Shown here in pieces: positions 25,187 to 35,298 of a stretch of DNA of 64,000 nt (its first letter is position 1; each line of letters opens with the position of its first letter). The stretch lies in assembly GCF_021295095.1 (NCBI RefSeq), contig NZ_JAJLQX010000008.1:1-64000 (forward strand). Direction: 5' to 3'. The DNA comes from Phocaeicola oris (GTDB lineage Bacteria > Bacteroidota > Bacteroidia > Bacteroidales > Bacteroidaceae). Under the pieces are notes generated by a model that saw only the letters and a list, made by a program, of their open reading frames with translations, was not told the DNA's origin and did no database searches. The position numbers and the translations under genes are program-made.

Positions 25187-25873
25187 ATGAATTACTTAAA
25201 GCAACGTGTGAGTGTGCTATTTTTGCTTTTTAGCATTCTCTTTTGTGTTTGTCTTATTACAGCAAACGTTCTTGAAACAAAGCAAATTGCATTCGGTCCG
25301 CTTAATTTCACAGGTGGCTTATTGGTTTTCCCGGTTAGTTATATTATTAACGATTGTGTATGTGAGGTTTGGGGGTATCGTCGTGCCCGTTTGCTTATAT
25401 GGGTCGGATTTCTGATGAACTTTCTATTTGTTCTCTTCGGGGCTGTTGTCGATGTCATTCCGGGAGCGCCTTATTGGAATAATGAACAAGGCTTTCATGC
25501 TGTCTTCGGATTGGCTCCGCGTATTGCTGCTGCTTCGTTTATCGCTTTCATTGTAGGTTCATTTGTCAATGCTTATGTTATGAGTAAGATGAAGATTTCA
25601 TCAAAGGGAAAGAATTTTTCTGCACGAGCCATACTTAGTACCGTGTATGGCGAGTCATGCGACTCTATTATATTCTTTCCATTAGCGTTTATTGGAGTGA
25701 TTCCAATAGGACAGTTGCCTTCGATGATTATATCTCAAGTGATTTTAAAGACATTGTACGAGATTATAGTGCTGCCTATTACTATCCGTATAGTGCATGC
25801 TACCAAACGCATAGAGGGTGATGATGTTTACGACGAAGGTATCAGCTATAATATCTTTAAGTTGAACAATTGA
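25187..25873 (+). CDS. Queuosine precursor transporter (VUT/YhhQ family)
   Basis: 228 residues with about six membrane helices. Family signatures: ITANVLETKQIAFGPLNFTGGLLVFPVSYIINDCVCEVWGYR and the late SARAILSTVYGESCDSIIFFPLAF. YhhQ-type proteins import preQ0/preQ1 for queuosine tRNA modification. A preQ1 riboswitch immediately upstream independently supports this function. Note that tgt, the enzyme inserting the base, is also in this window. Convergent with uvrA (2-bp gap). Confidence 0.93.
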   Translation: MNYLKQRVSVLFLLFSILFCVCLITANVLETKQIAFGPLNFTGGLLVFPVSYIINDCVCEVWGYRRARLLIWVGFLMNFLFVLFGAVVDVIPGAPYWNNEQGFHAVFGLAPRIAAASFIAFIVGSFVNAYVMSKMKISSKGKNFSARAILSTVYGESCDSIIFFPLAFIGVIPIGQLPSMIISQVILKTLYEIIVLPITIRIVHATKRIEGDDVYDEGISYNIFKLNN

Positions 25874-25875
25874 TT

Positions 25876-28134
25876 TTAAGTCAACTCTGCTTGCAGATAG
25901 GGACGTGTCATGGACTGTTGGCAATTCAGCAGTCCTTTTACTTCACCTGAATAGAGTAGTTCTCCACCCATTCTGCCTCCGGCAGGACCAATTTCTATTA
26001 CGTAGTCTGAAGCTTTCAGTACTTCTAAGCTATGTTCAATGAGGAAGATACTATTACCATTGTCTACCATTGAATCGAACAGCTCAATAATATGATTGAT
26101 ATCCTTCACGTGTAGACCATCAGTAGGCTCATCGAGTATATAGATACTTTTTTTCGTATCAAGGAATGACGCAAGTTTTACTCGTTGAAGCTCTCCACCT
26201 GACAGAGTAGACAAAGCTTGGTTCAAATGCAGATAACCTACGCCAACTTTCTGCAAGGGGAGCAGTTTCTTGGCTATGGAGGTATCTTTAAAGTAATCAA
26301 TGGCTTTATTGACTGACAGATCCATTACCTGAGCAATATTTAGCCCGTTTACTTCATAGCTAAGTGCTTCATCATTATACCGTAATCCTCCACAAGCCTC
26401 ACAAACTGTTTCTATCGGGTCCATAAATGCCATGTTTGATACGATGATTCCTTTGCCACCGCAAACAGGACAACCGCCTTTACCATTGAAAGTAAACATT
26501 GAGAACTCGGCTCCTGTTTCTTTTGCGAACAATTTACGAATATCATTGGCAGCTTCTGTGTAGGTACCCGGAGTAGAACGTAAGCTGATTCCTATATTCC
26601 GTTGGCTGATATATACTACTTCTCCCGGATATTGATTTCTGAAGCATTGCATCAGGGATGTCTTTCCCGATCCTGCGACACCGACGATACTTGTCATCAC
26701 TCCTAAAGGGACTTTTACCGTCAGATTCTTCAGGTTGTGCAAGTTTGCGTTCTTAATGATGAACCAGTCTTTCGGAGTTCTTGGACGTAACTTTAAATTG
26801 CGTTTTTGAGATAGTAGCAGACCTGTTTGTGTACCACTTTTCATCAGTCCGGCATAGCTACCTTCGTATATGATTTTACCGCCTTCAGCACCTGATCCCG
26901 GTCCCATATCCACGATATGATCTGCAATACTTATCATATCTTTATGGTGCTCTACCAGCAGAACGGTATTACCGTTATCACGTAACTTGCGTACAGAGTT
27001 TATTAGTAGTCGGATATCATGATTGTGGAGTCCTACACTTGGTTCATCAAGCACGTAAAGTACATCAGACAGTGATGAGTTGATGTATTTGGCTATCTTG
27101 CATCGTTGGGCTTCTCCTCCGGATAATGAATCCATTTCCCGACCAAGTGTTAAGTATCCGAGACCAATCTCCTGCATAGCCATCAGCCTTCTGCATAGTG
27201 CCTCTTTCATATCTACTGCTTTTGGGTCATCTATTGTTTTCAACCATTCAAGCATTTCCGGAATATCCATTTTTGTCACATCATCAATGCTCTTTCCATT
27301 AATCTTGCACGATAGTACCAACGGGTTCAGTCGTGCTCCAAGACAATCAGGGCAGACTTTTGTAGTGATGAGCGGATCGACAGCTTTCTTATGAAGTTTT
27401 CCTTCTTCCGAATTAATAATACTTCGGTACATGCGTGGAATCAATCCTTCATATTTAGCTGTTTTAGGCCAGTTGGATGGTGGGTTCTTTAGTTTTATGA
27501 CCGGAGAGTAGAGGAACAGCTCTAATTCTTCCGGCGAATAATCTTTTATCTTTTTATTCAAATCGAACAGTCCACTGTGTGCATATCGTATCCAACGCCA
27601 TTCATGCGGTTGAAAGGTCAGGTAGTGAATGACATCCGAATCGTTTAAACATTTATCAAAGTCCACCAGTTTATGAATATCCAGTTCGCGGATTTCTCCT
27701 AATCCGTCGCAACGTGTGCAACGTCCATTTGGATGGTTGAAAGAGAAGATCTCGGAATAGCCTGCAAAAGGTTTCCCGACGCGCGAGAACAGGAGTCGAA
27801 GCAATGAATAAATGTCTGTATATGTCCCCACTGTGGAACGAGAATTCTGAACGGGTTTTTTCTGGTCGATAACAATACTGACAGGGAGATTTTCAATGCG
27901 TTCTACATGCGGACGCCCGTATTTCGGAAGGTAATGTTGAATAAAACTGGGAAAGGTTTCGTTCAGCTCACGCCGTGAGCATGCGGTAATGGTATCTACT
28001 ACCAGTGATGACTTGCCGGAACCTGACACTCCGGTAAATACGGTAATCTTTTTCTTAGGAATATCTAAGGATATGTTCTTCAGATTATTTTCCTTAGCTC
28101 CAACTATATGAATGAAATCCTGATCTGACACCAT
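25876..28134 (-). CDS. UvrA-like ABC ATPase of the short UvrA2 class
   Basis: 752 residues against about 940 for housekeeping UvrA. Both ABC cassettes are present: Walker A GVSGSGKSS and GVAGSGKTS, and signatures LSGGEAQR and LSGGELQR. Four CxxC zinc pairs are visible (CTRC, CPDC, CPVC, CEAC). The shorter length suggests loss of the UvrB-binding and part of the signature insertion domains, as in UvrA2/drug-resistance UvrA proteins. Likely role is DNA-lesion or intercalator tolerance; a separate full uvrA should exist elsewhere. Confidence 0.85.
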   Translation of the reverse strand: MVSDQDFIHIVGAKENNLKNISLDIPKKKITVFTGVSGSGKSSLVVDTITACSRRELNETFPSFIQHYLPKYGRPHVERIENLPVSIVIDQKKPVQNSRSTVGTYTDIYSLLRLLFSRVGKPFAGYSEIFSFNHPNGRCTRCDGLGEIRELDIHKLVDFDKCLNDSDVIHYLTFQPHEWRWIRYAHSGLFDLNKKIKDYSPEELELFLYSPVIKLKNPPSNWPKTAKYEGLIPRMYRSIINSEEGKLHKKAVDPLITTKVCPDCLGARLNPLVLSCKINGKSIDDVTKMDIPEMLEWLKTIDDPKAVDMKEALCRRLMAMQEIGLGYLTLGREMDSLSGGEAQRCKIAKYINSSLSDVLYVLDEPSVGLHNHDIRLLINSVRKLRDNGNTVLLVEHHKDMISIADHIVDMGPGSGAEGGKIIYEGSYAGLMKSGTQTGLLLSQKRNLKLRPRTPKDWFIIKNANLHNLKNLTVKVPLGVMTSIVGVAGSGKTSLMQCFRNQYPGEVVYISQRNIGISLRSTPGTYTEAANDIRKLFAKETGAEFSMFTFNGKGGCPVCGGKGIIVSNMAFMDPIETVCEACGGLRYNDEALSYEVNGLNIAQVMDLSVNKAIDYFKDTSIAKKLLPLQKVGVGYLHLNQALSTLSGGELQRVKLASFLDTKKSIYILDEPTDGLHVKDINHIIELFDSMVDNGNSIFLIEHSLEVLKASDYVIEIGPAGGRMGGELLYSGEVKGLLNCQQSMTRPYLQAELT

Positions 28135-28176
28135 ATTGAATGAATGATGAAGAATAAAGAATTGATAATAAAACTG

Positions 28177-29208
28177 TTAAAGAAGTTGTTCCAATTGGTT
28201 TATATCTTCCTCGGTGGTAGCCCAACTGGTAACAAATCGGCAGACAAGCTGCTCTGCGTTAATACGTTCCCATATTTCGAACGCGACATTCTGTCTCAAC
28301 TTATCGTATTGAGTCTGATTTAGAAGAACAAATTGCTGATTCGTGGGTGAGTCGACAGCCATCTTATAACCTCTTTTAATGAAGAGCTTTTTTAGTTGAT
28401 TCGCCATCTCTATTGCGTGGCGCGATATGTTGAAATATAGGTTGTCTGTGAACAAAGTATCAAACTGAATGCCGAGTAGACGTCCTTTGGCCATCAGTGC
28501 TCCATGCTGCTTTACAGTAGTGAAAAAATGTTTAGGAGCGCACATGTTAGTGAATACCACTGCTTCTCCACAAAATGCCCCTACTTTTGTTCCACCTATG
28601 TAAAATACGTCACAATGTGTAGCCAGATAGTGAATGCTTACATCATTGCTGTCGGACATTAATCCATAGCCCAAGCGAGCTCCATCGACAAAAAGCGGAA
28701 GCTCATACTTCATACATACTTGATAGATTTTATCCAATTCTTGCTTGGTGTAAAGGGTTCCCAACTCGGTTGGAAAAGTAATATATACCATTCCCGGCTG
28801 TACACAGTGCGGATTAGTTTCATCGGCAAAGAAACGTTTCATATATGCATCAATGGAGGCTGCGTCTAACTTACCTTCTTTACCTTTTAAAGGGAGTACT
28901 TTATGTCCTGAAGCTTCTATGGCACCCGACTCATGAATGGTGATATGTCCGGAGTCAACAGAGATAACCCCCTCGTAATTACGAAGTAACGAATCAATCA
29001 CCGTAGCATTGGTTTGCGTACCACCAATAAGGAAGTAGATATCCGCTTCCGGTATCCCGATAGCTTTCTTTATTTTCTCTTTTGCCGATTCTGTAAAGGG
29101 ATCGAACCCGTAACCTGATGTACGAGTATTATTCGTTTCCATCAAACTTTTCAAAATCAATGGATGAGCTCCATTATTATAGTCGCATTCAAATGATATC
29201 ATGGGCAT
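28177..29208 (-). CDS. ltaE: Low-specificity threonine aldolase
   Basis: 343 residues of PLP fold type I. The substrate-loop start is CDYNNGAHP, followed by SGYGFDPF, the cofactor-ring His in SGHITIHE, FVDGARLG with the PLP-pyridine Asp, and the Schiff-base Lys in YIGGTKVGA. It cleaves threonine/allo-threonine to glycine and acetaldehyde. A -7 box (plus-strand CAAATATA, 29229-29236) lies 20 bp upstream; it is 42 bp from uvrA and may be co-transcribed with it. Confidence 0.9.
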   Translation of the reverse strand: MPMISFECDYNNGAHPLILKSLMETNNTRTSGYGFDPFTESAKEKIKKAIGIPEADIYFLIGGTQTNATVIDSLLRNYEGVISVDSGHITIHESGAIEASGHKVLPLKGKEGKLDAASIDAYMKRFFADETNPHCVQPGMVYITFPTELGTLYTKQELDKIYQVCMKYELPLFVDGARLGYGLMSDSNDVSIHYLATHCDVFYIGGTKVGAFCGEAVVFTNMCAPKHFFTTVKQHGALMAKGRLLGIQFDTLFTDNLYFNISRHAIEMANQLKKLFIKRGYKMAVDSPTNQQFVLLNQTQYDKLRQNVAFEIWERINAEQLVCRFVTSWATTEEDINQLEQLL

Positions 29209-29236
29209 ATTTGCATTTTATAACGGTGCAAATATA

Positions 29237-29812
29237 CAGAAATTTATTTATATCTATTTTTGTTCGAGCGTGGTTCGATGAAATATTAACGGCTACCAAT
29301 TTTATGATTAACTCAAGTTATTTTACCTTGCATTTTTGTATTGTGGTTTACTTTATGTGACTTTTTAGACTAATTGCGTTTTGTACACCATCGACAGAAT
29401 GAATTTGTTAAGCCTGACTCTTAGATGAAAAGGGTCGTATAACATGTTTAAAAGGTGTTTTTGTTTTTTCGTCGGATGTATTAAATATTTCATAAAGAGA
29501 TTTAGAAAAGTGATGCGTATGATTTATTCGTTTCACTTCTGTGAGGCGATTGTTTCACTTCTGTGAGGCGATTGTTTCACTTCTGTGAGGCGATTGTTTC
29601 ACTTCTGTGAGGCGATTGTTTCACTTCTGTGAGGCGATTGTTTCACTTCTGTGAAACGATAAATTCTTCTGATGAATATGGCAATTTATATAGTTCACTT
29701 TTCCTACTCTTATATATCGGAATAATAGATGTTATGATTCTTTTCTAAAAAGTTATGTATTCATCTTGCGTTACTTAGGTTATTGCCTGTTGTTAAACGA
29801 GTATAAATCTGC
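29237..29812. other. Gene-free region containing the 29.5-kb repeat array
   Basis: No protein gene is supported. The main content is the homogeneous 22-bp array (29507-29656) and its downstream flank (29659-29681), shared with the 11.5-kb array. Confidence 0.6.
29507..29656 (+). repeat. Homogeneous 22-bp tandem array (TCAC-TTCT-GTGA)
   Basis: Six copies of TTTCACTTCTGTGA start at 29531, 29553, 29575, 29597, 29619 and 29641, exactly 22 bp apart. The first five are followed by an identical GGCGATTG spacer. The array opens with AAAAGTGATGCG, like the arrays at 11.5 and 41.2 kb. No unique spacers separate the copies, so it is not a CRISPR. Confidence 0.95.
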
Positions 29813-31891
29813 TTAGTGAAAACGTAATCTTAAACCTATTGTTAACATTCTTCCCGGAGAAAAAAGAGCATAGCGGCGAGTACTGCTGCCTATGCGGTGA
29901 TCGGTCTTGTCGAAAATATTATCAATGCCGATACTTGGTTCCACAGACATCCAACTCAGATAATTGAAAGTATGGGTAGTGTTCAGATTCATAATACCAT
30001 AGCCGGGAGCATCCTCATATAACGGATAATAAGTTTTACTCTGGAACCTTCCGTTTAAATTAATATTTAGCGTGTACTTATTCCATAAATGATTATAATT
30101 AGCAGCCAATGTCAAGGCATTTTTGATTGAACGGTCGAGTACAGTCCAACTATCTCCACTCTTTGTTTTTCCATTGGTATATGAATAGTTGGCATTGAAG
30201 TAGATTCCATCGAACACATTGGCAGAGAAATTGACTTGCAAGCCTTTCACCAGTCCCTTGTCACTGTTCATATACGAAGTATAGCGTGTTAGCTTCTTGG
30301 CATCTGATTCTGTCATTTCCGGAAATTCTGCTACTAAAGATTTACGTGTAGCGTCGTCACTGATGCTTGTTGCTTCTTTCACAACCATGTCGTCGATGGT
30401 ATTTATGAATCCCGTTACAGAAAGGGTAAATACATCGGTGTGATATTCTGCGTTTATTGAATAGTAATTGCTTTTCTCCGGTTTCAGGTTCTTGTTTCCG
30501 AAGATGATTTGAGGATTTCCTCTGTAAGTGCTGAAGTAATGGTAATAAAGTTCGTCCATTCCCGGAGCGCGGAATCCGGTAGACCAAGTGGCACGCAGAT
30601 TAAAATGCTTTGGAGAATACATTAACGCGACCTTTGGAGTGAATCGGTTGCCAAATATCTCATGATGATTATAACGTGCTCCCAATGTAGCTTTCAAGTT
30701 CTTTATGATAACCAATTCGTGTTGCGCGTATCCGGCTAAAGTATAAATATGATTGTTTACAGAACCGGAAGAAGAATTTAAGAAGTCGTTACTCCAATAA
30801 GCCCCCAAAATAGTGGTACTGTTTTTCGTAAATCCAAATATGCCTTTCAATTCATTTTCATAATGCTGTTGTTTTTTCGATTGGATATAATCTCCAATCT
30901 GATAGGTTTTTGTTATTACATCGTATTCTTTTCCATAGCGGTAGTTATCGCTGGTAAAGTCATATTGCAATGAGTTTCGTTTATTAAATTTATAGATTCC
31001 TCCAACATTGAATCGAAGTGATTTATGCCGCATTTCGTAATCTGAGCCTCCGCTTATTTCCGTACTTGTTTCCGGTCGGTCGGTTAGTCGCTTTGATATT
31101 TCCATTTCTCCATGCCATGCCCACTGATTCGTCGGTGAGTAAGAAAAACGCTGACTGAATATGTTTGAATGATAACCGGTAAATAGTGGAGCTATTGTTT
31201 TTTGTGTTTCCGTAGTAGAATCTTTTATATATTCTAAATCATTATTAGAATAGCTGTGAGCTTCATCGTGTGTAAATGAGGTGTATGATCCAAATCCGTG
31301 TTTTATAATATCTGCGTTTACAGACTGCGTGAACTTTCCTTTTCCTGAAATATGAGTATCTGATGTTGCCGCAATCATTTCTTCTGTAGGCTGATCGGTG
31401 ATAATGTTGATTACACCTCCTATTGCGTCCGATCCATAGAGAGAGGAAGCAGCTCCGTCGAGAACTTCAATTCTTCGTATACGGGCTATGTTAATGCGGT
31501 TGATATCTATGTTATTTGATATATCTCCAATCAGTTTCTTTCCATTGATTAGTATTAAGATATATTTATTTCCTAATCCGTTTAATCGTAGGAAAGATCC
31601 CATGGAGTTAGGAGACATGGATACTTGTGGCATCATCTTTGTAATAGCGTCGGAGAAGTTGGAAATTCCTTGTTCATTCATTTCTTGTTTAGATAGAACA
31701 TGTACAGGTGTAGCAGTCGACTTTAGTCTTTGATGGTGACCGCTTCCGGTTACCACAATCGGACTCAAATCAAAGATGCGGTTTGTTATGTCAAAAGTAT
31801 CTTTTTTAGACACATGTACTTGGGCAAATATATTTCCTTGAAGTATGGTTAAACAGCAAATTGTCAATATTGCTTTCCTTCTTTTTTTCAT
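29813..31891 (-). CDS. TonB-dependent outer-membrane receptor, BtuB-like
   Basis: 692 residues from ATG 31891 (an upstream TTG gives a slightly longer frame). After the signal peptide (about 1-23) comes a TonB-box region, the plug domain (TPVHVLSKQEMNEQG, LRLNGLGNKYILILINGKK, RRIEVLDGAASSLYGSDAIGGVINI) and a 22-strand-type barrel ending in a C-terminal aromatic-x-His (LRLRFH). It is the third gene of a cobalamin-riboswitch locus and so likely takes up a corrinoid or related metal-tetrapyrrole. A terminator hairpin lies between it and cbiK. Confidence 0.88.
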   Translation of the reverse strand: MKKRRKAILTICCLTILQGNIFAQVHVSKKDTFDITNRIFDLSPIVVTGSGHHQRLKSTATPVHVLSKQEMNEQGISNFSDAITKMMPQVSMSPNSMGSFLRLNGLGNKYILILINGKKLIGDISNNIDINRINIARIRRIEVLDGAASSLYGSDAIGGVINIITDQPTEEMIAATSDTHISGKGKFTQSVNADIIKHGFGSYTSFTHDEAHSYSNNDLEYIKDSTTETQKTIAPLFTGYHSNIFSQRFSYSPTNQWAWHGEMEISKRLTDRPETSTEISGGSDYEMRHKSLRFNVGGIYKFNKRNSLQYDFTSDNYRYGKEYDVITKTYQIGDYIQSKKQQHYENELKGIFGFTKNSTTILGAYWSNDFLNSSSGSVNNHIYTLAGYAQHELVIIKNLKATLGARYNHHEIFGNRFTPKVALMYSPKHFNLRATWSTGFRAPGMDELYYHYFSTYRGNPQIIFGNKNLKPEKSNYYSINAEYHTDVFTLSVTGFINTIDDMVVKEATSISDDATRKSLVAEFPEMTESDAKKLTRYTSYMNSDKGLVKGLQVNFSANVFDGIYFNANYSYTNGKTKSGDSWTVLDRSIKNALTLAANYNHLWNKYTLNINLNGRFQSKTYYPLYEDAPGYGIMNLNTTHTFNYLSWMSVEPSIGIDNIFDKTDHRIGSSTRRYALFSPGRMLTIGLRLRFH

Positions 31892-31906
31892 GCACAAATT
31901 AATAAT

Positions 31907-31938
31907 AGAAAAAGCTTTCCGCCTAATAGCGGAAAGCT
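31907..31938 (-). terminator. Terminator or attenuator between cbiK and the second receptor
   Basis: Perfect 10-bp arms AGCTTTCCGC / GCGGAAAGCT with a 6-nt loop; on the minus strand a T-run follows. It should end or dampen transcription before the distal receptor gene. Confidence 0.8.
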
Positions 31939-31993
31939 ACCTGATAAATAGTATGTTATGAAAGTATTCAATAATGTATCCTTTCGGATTTGA

Positions 31994-33061
31994 TTATTCC
32001 GGATTCTTAGAATGATAGAAATCAAGAGGTTCACCGTTGATGGCATTTGTTGTATGCTGCATCCAAAGAGCGCGTACATCTTCAACTTCCAATAAACCTT
32101 TGACTATACAAGTATTATTGTCACAAGTATAACCTGCGGTATTAAAGAAAGACTTCCAACTTACTTCTTCATCGTTTTCATTTAAGTTTTTGGGAGCGTC
32201 GGAATCTCCGGCCATATCATTGTGAGCATGGTCTCCGGCGATAGACATTAACGGATGCAAATAAACAGTTCCATTGGTAACTCCGTTAGCTTTCATTCTT
32301 GCATATACGTCATTCTTATAATTGTCCGGCATGTCTACAGTTCCGACATAGTAATTAGAATTGATTTTTTGCAGTGCTTCTTCCAATTGAGAATAACGTA
32401 TGTTAGCTTTATAAGTATCATACGTATCAGGGTTTCCATGTCCCATAAGTGCTACAGTGCCTTTAGACGCGTATGAACTGAGATTTTTATCAAGAGCATT
32501 AGCAAGATTATTTACGTCTGTCTCAGCGTCTTGCATTAAAGGAGTTCCAAGATAAAGCTTTACATGCGACAGATAAGTATCATCCAAGTCTGCGCTGTTA
32601 TTGTTAGCGAAATCTTTGATATAGTTGATTACACGTGTGTATTCCTCACCAGGGATTACCTGTAATGATTGAACGACAATGGTGTTATATTGAACACGCC
32701 CAAAACCTTCTAACCAGTAATTAGGAGAGTAGAAGTTACGTGACGCAACGTGTTCACCGGCTGCTGCTCGATTAATGCAGATAGCCGAGGAGAACGACAA
32801 GAAAACGTCATATTCTGGGAATTTAGCTTTATAAGCTTCCACAGTTGAGTCGAACGCGTCGAAAGCCTGCTGCCAAGTACTGCCGAATGCAACCAAAAGT
32901 AAAGCCTTATCATGCTTCTTTTCTGATTTAATAGTATTGTCTACTGCAGATTGGTAACGATTGTAGTTTGAATCGGTATCATCATTACTACATGACGTAA
33001 AAGAGATTGTTGTTGTTACCATGGCAATAAATGCCAATAAAATAAATTTAATTTTCTTCAT
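31994..33061 (-). CDS. cbiK: CbiK-type sirohydrochlorin cobaltochelatase, lipoprotein form
   Basis: 355 residues. Unlike cytoplasmic CbiK (about 265) it has a lipoprotein signal (lipobox FTSC, Cys24) and so acts in the periplasm or at a membrane surface. Chelatase features: KALLLVAFGSTWQQAFD, the metal-site His in ALMGHGNP, and a second His cluster in HPLMSIAGDHAHNDMAG. CbiK inserts cobalt into sirohydrochlorin. A surface-anchored copy between two TonB receptors suggests metal or tetrapyrrole capture and not biosynthesis. Its start overlaps the upstream receptor by 14 bp. Confidence 0.88.
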   Translation of the reverse strand: MKKIKFILLAFIAMVTTTISFTSCSNDDTDSNYNRYQSAVDNTIKSEKKHDKALLLVAFGSTWQQAFDAFDSTVEAYKAKFPEYDVFLSFSSAICINRAAAGEHVASRNFYSPNYWLEGFGRVQYNTIVVQSLQVIPGEEYTRVINYIKDFANNNSADLDDTYLSHVKLYLGTPLMQDAETDVNNLANALDKNLSSYASKGTVALMGHGNPDTYDTYKANIRYSQLEEALQKINSNYYVGTVDMPDNYKNDVYARMKANGVTNGTVYLHPLMSIAGDHAHNDMAGDSDAPKNLNENDEEVSWKSFFNTAGYTCDNNTCIVKGLLEVEDVRALWMQHTTNAINGEPLDFYHSKNPE

Positions 33062-35174
33062 TGTAATTATTGTTTAAATTTGGTTTATAGTTATTTGATA
33101 TTTTTTTCCCTTGTGAGAATTTGATTGTAAAAGCCGCGTATATGGTTGTGCCGGGCGTCGTCGTTCCTAAGTGCAAACCATGATAAGTTTTATCTATATA
33201 GTTAAAGATATTGTCGATACCGGCTTCAAGACGGTAAGTCATTTTTTTACTTCGACCGAAATCGTGGGTAGTTGAGAGTCTCCAAATCTGATATCCTTTT
33301 CCATTTCCGTTTATTTGATAATATCGTTTTGAAGACATCTTTCCGTACATGCCGATTCCTATGTGATAATAAGGTTTGAGCTGATGTCCCCAAGTAATAT
33401 AACAATTGGCTTTGTGATGTGCCATACCATCAATGACCACATTTTGCAGTATATCTTTGGTTGTATTATAGACTTGTGCTTTTGTGTCAAGATAGCTATA
33501 ACCGCCTCCAATTGTTAATTCTTTAGTTATATTATAATTGAGATTCACGTCTACGCCAAAAGTTTTGGCACTTTCCAAATTTTTGTATTGACGTACTTTA
33601 ACAGGATCATATTCTATAAGATATTCTGCCGGAGCTTCACCCTTTGGAATGGTTACTAAAGCAATCATGTTATCAACATTATTATAATAAGATGTTACCG
33701 ATATGGATAACTGATTTATTCTATATTCTCCACTAAGTGAGTAATAGGTTGATGTTTGCGGTTTTAGATTTTTATTTCCTAAATATAAATAGGTACCCGA
33801 CATTTCTCGTATATAACGATAATATAGTTCCTTTGGAGTAGGGGTTTTGAAGCCTTCACTCCATGTTGTTCTGATTCTGAAATCTCCTAAACTCAACATG
33901 GCTGATATCTTTGGAGTAGCTTTGAATCCAAATGCTTCGTTATTGTTCAACCTTAATCCTGCTGTGATATTCAATGGTTGAAACCAGTTAAATTCATCCT
34001 GAAAGTAAAGTGCTTCGGTGGTATCGTGAGCTTTACCTTTGATAACGCGCATAGGGGCGTGCAGCCAATCATACCTCCACTCGAATCCGGCAATTAATCT
34101 GTTCATGTATGGCAGATTGAATACTCCTTTTAATTCTACCATGGTACGTTCTTGGTTGCTCTGCAAATTCTTTTGTCCGGAAAAATAAGGATAATAATGA
34201 TCTAAAACGCCCTTAACGTATCTATCTTCTAATGTAGTATCCGTATAATTGTAGAAGTATGCATGTTTGTCCCAACTGGTGTTGAGTGTGACATAATCTA
34301 TCTTATTCAGTTTCCATTTACCTCCGGCACTGACCGATCCGTTATGATATTCTAAATCGTATGTCTTAACATCGGTGGCCGCATACTTTCCACTCGGTCG
34401 ATAGATGCGTTTCCAATAGGTACTTCCTTCGGTATAGATTTCTATATTCTTGTTGATCTCATAACCTATGCGTTCGGATATTTGCCAGTTGGTATGTCGG
34501 TTCACGGTTTTGTTTTTGGAATCTGTGATAAGGAATTCTGTTTGTTTTGGGTCTTCTATGGAAGTGTTTTGCCAACCATCGGAATGTTGTAATTGAAAGT
34601 TTGTATATAAGCTCCATTTCCCAGAACGGAAACCTATTCCATTGTGTTGACGAATATCTCCATAGCTTCCTGTACGTGTGGTATTTTCGAGTAACAAACC
34701 TTCTTCATGTTTTTTGGTAATAATATTAATGACTCCGGCAATAGCATCACTTCCATAGAGGGCAGAAGAGGCACCTTTGACTATTTCTATTTGCTCAATG
34801 TTTTGTGGGTCAATCAAGTCTAAATCGTTCTGTCCACCTACATCTCCATGTATTCGTTTTCCATTGATAAGAATTAAGATGTAGTTATTGCCTAATCCAT
34901 TCATCTGTATCTGACTACCCATGTCATCTTTATTAAAATCAATGGAGGATGTTAAACCTGATAACACATCTGAGATGCTTTTCCCTGCATAGTTTTTTAA
35001 TATCTTATGGCTGATAACCTCTGTTTGTACAGGGACGTCTTTTAATAGATGCTGTGTTCCGGTTCCTGTAATAACGATTTCCGGAATGGAATCTGTTAGG
35101 TCTGCATTGACTTGCGCTGAAACTGAACAGAAAACAAACAAAGACAATGCACAAAATAATAACTTATGCTTCAT
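33048..35174 (-). CDS. btuB: TonB-dependent vitamin B12-type receptor (BtuB-like)
   Basis: 708 residues with a signal peptide (about 1-20). The N-terminal plug includes EIVITGTGTQHLLKDVPVQ, IQMNGLGNNYILILINGKR and EIVKGASSALYGSDAIAGVINI, followed by the barrel. It is the first gene after a cobalamin riboswitch, which is direct evidence for B12-responsive expression and makes corrinoid uptake the best call. It is followed by cbiK with a 14-bp overlap. Confidence 0.9.
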   Translation of the reverse strand: MKHKLLFCALSLFVFCSVSAQVNADLTDSIPEIVITGTGTQHLLKDVPVQTEVISHKILKNYAGKSISDVLSGLTSSIDFNKDDMGSQIQMNGLGNNYILILINGKRIHGDVGGQNDLDLIDPQNIEQIEIVKGASSALYGSDAIAGVINIITKKHEEGLLLENTTRTGSYGDIRQHNGIGFRSGKWSLYTNFQLQHSDGWQNTSIEDPKQTEFLITDSKNKTVNRHTNWQISERIGYEINKNIEIYTEGSTYWKRIYRPSGKYAATDVKTYDLEYHNGSVSAGGKWKLNKIDYVTLNTSWDKHAYFYNYTDTTLEDRYVKGVLDHYYPYFSGQKNLQSNQERTMVELKGVFNLPYMNRLIAGFEWRYDWLHAPMRVIKGKAHDTTEALYFQDEFNWFQPLNITAGLRLNNNEAFGFKATPKISAMLSLGDFRIRTTWSEGFKTPTPKELYYRYIREMSGTYLYLGNKNLKPQTSTYYSLSGEYRINQLSISVTSYYNNVDNMIALVTIPKGEAPAEYLIEYDPVKVRQYKNLESAKTFGVDVNLNYNITKELTIGGGYSYLDTKAQVYNTTKDILQNVVIDGMAHHKANCYITWGHQLKPYYHIGIGMYGKMSSKRYYQINGNGKGYQIWRLSTTHDFGRSKKMTYRLEAGIDNIFNYIDKTYHGLHLGTTTPGTTIYAAFTIKFSQGKKISNNYKPNLNNNYNEEN

Positions 35175-35298
35175 ACTTTTAATATTCCAAATAAAAAAGT
35201 GCTGAAGTTATTATGTTGGCACATAAATATATAAATGGGTTGTAATTCCATTTTTTATAGCCGTCACTTCAACTCCTGGAAGCACTATATTGTGAATC

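Noticed and set aside
29531-29656. CRISPR array
   Set aside because: Units are contiguous 22-bp repeats without unique spacers, and no cas genes are present.
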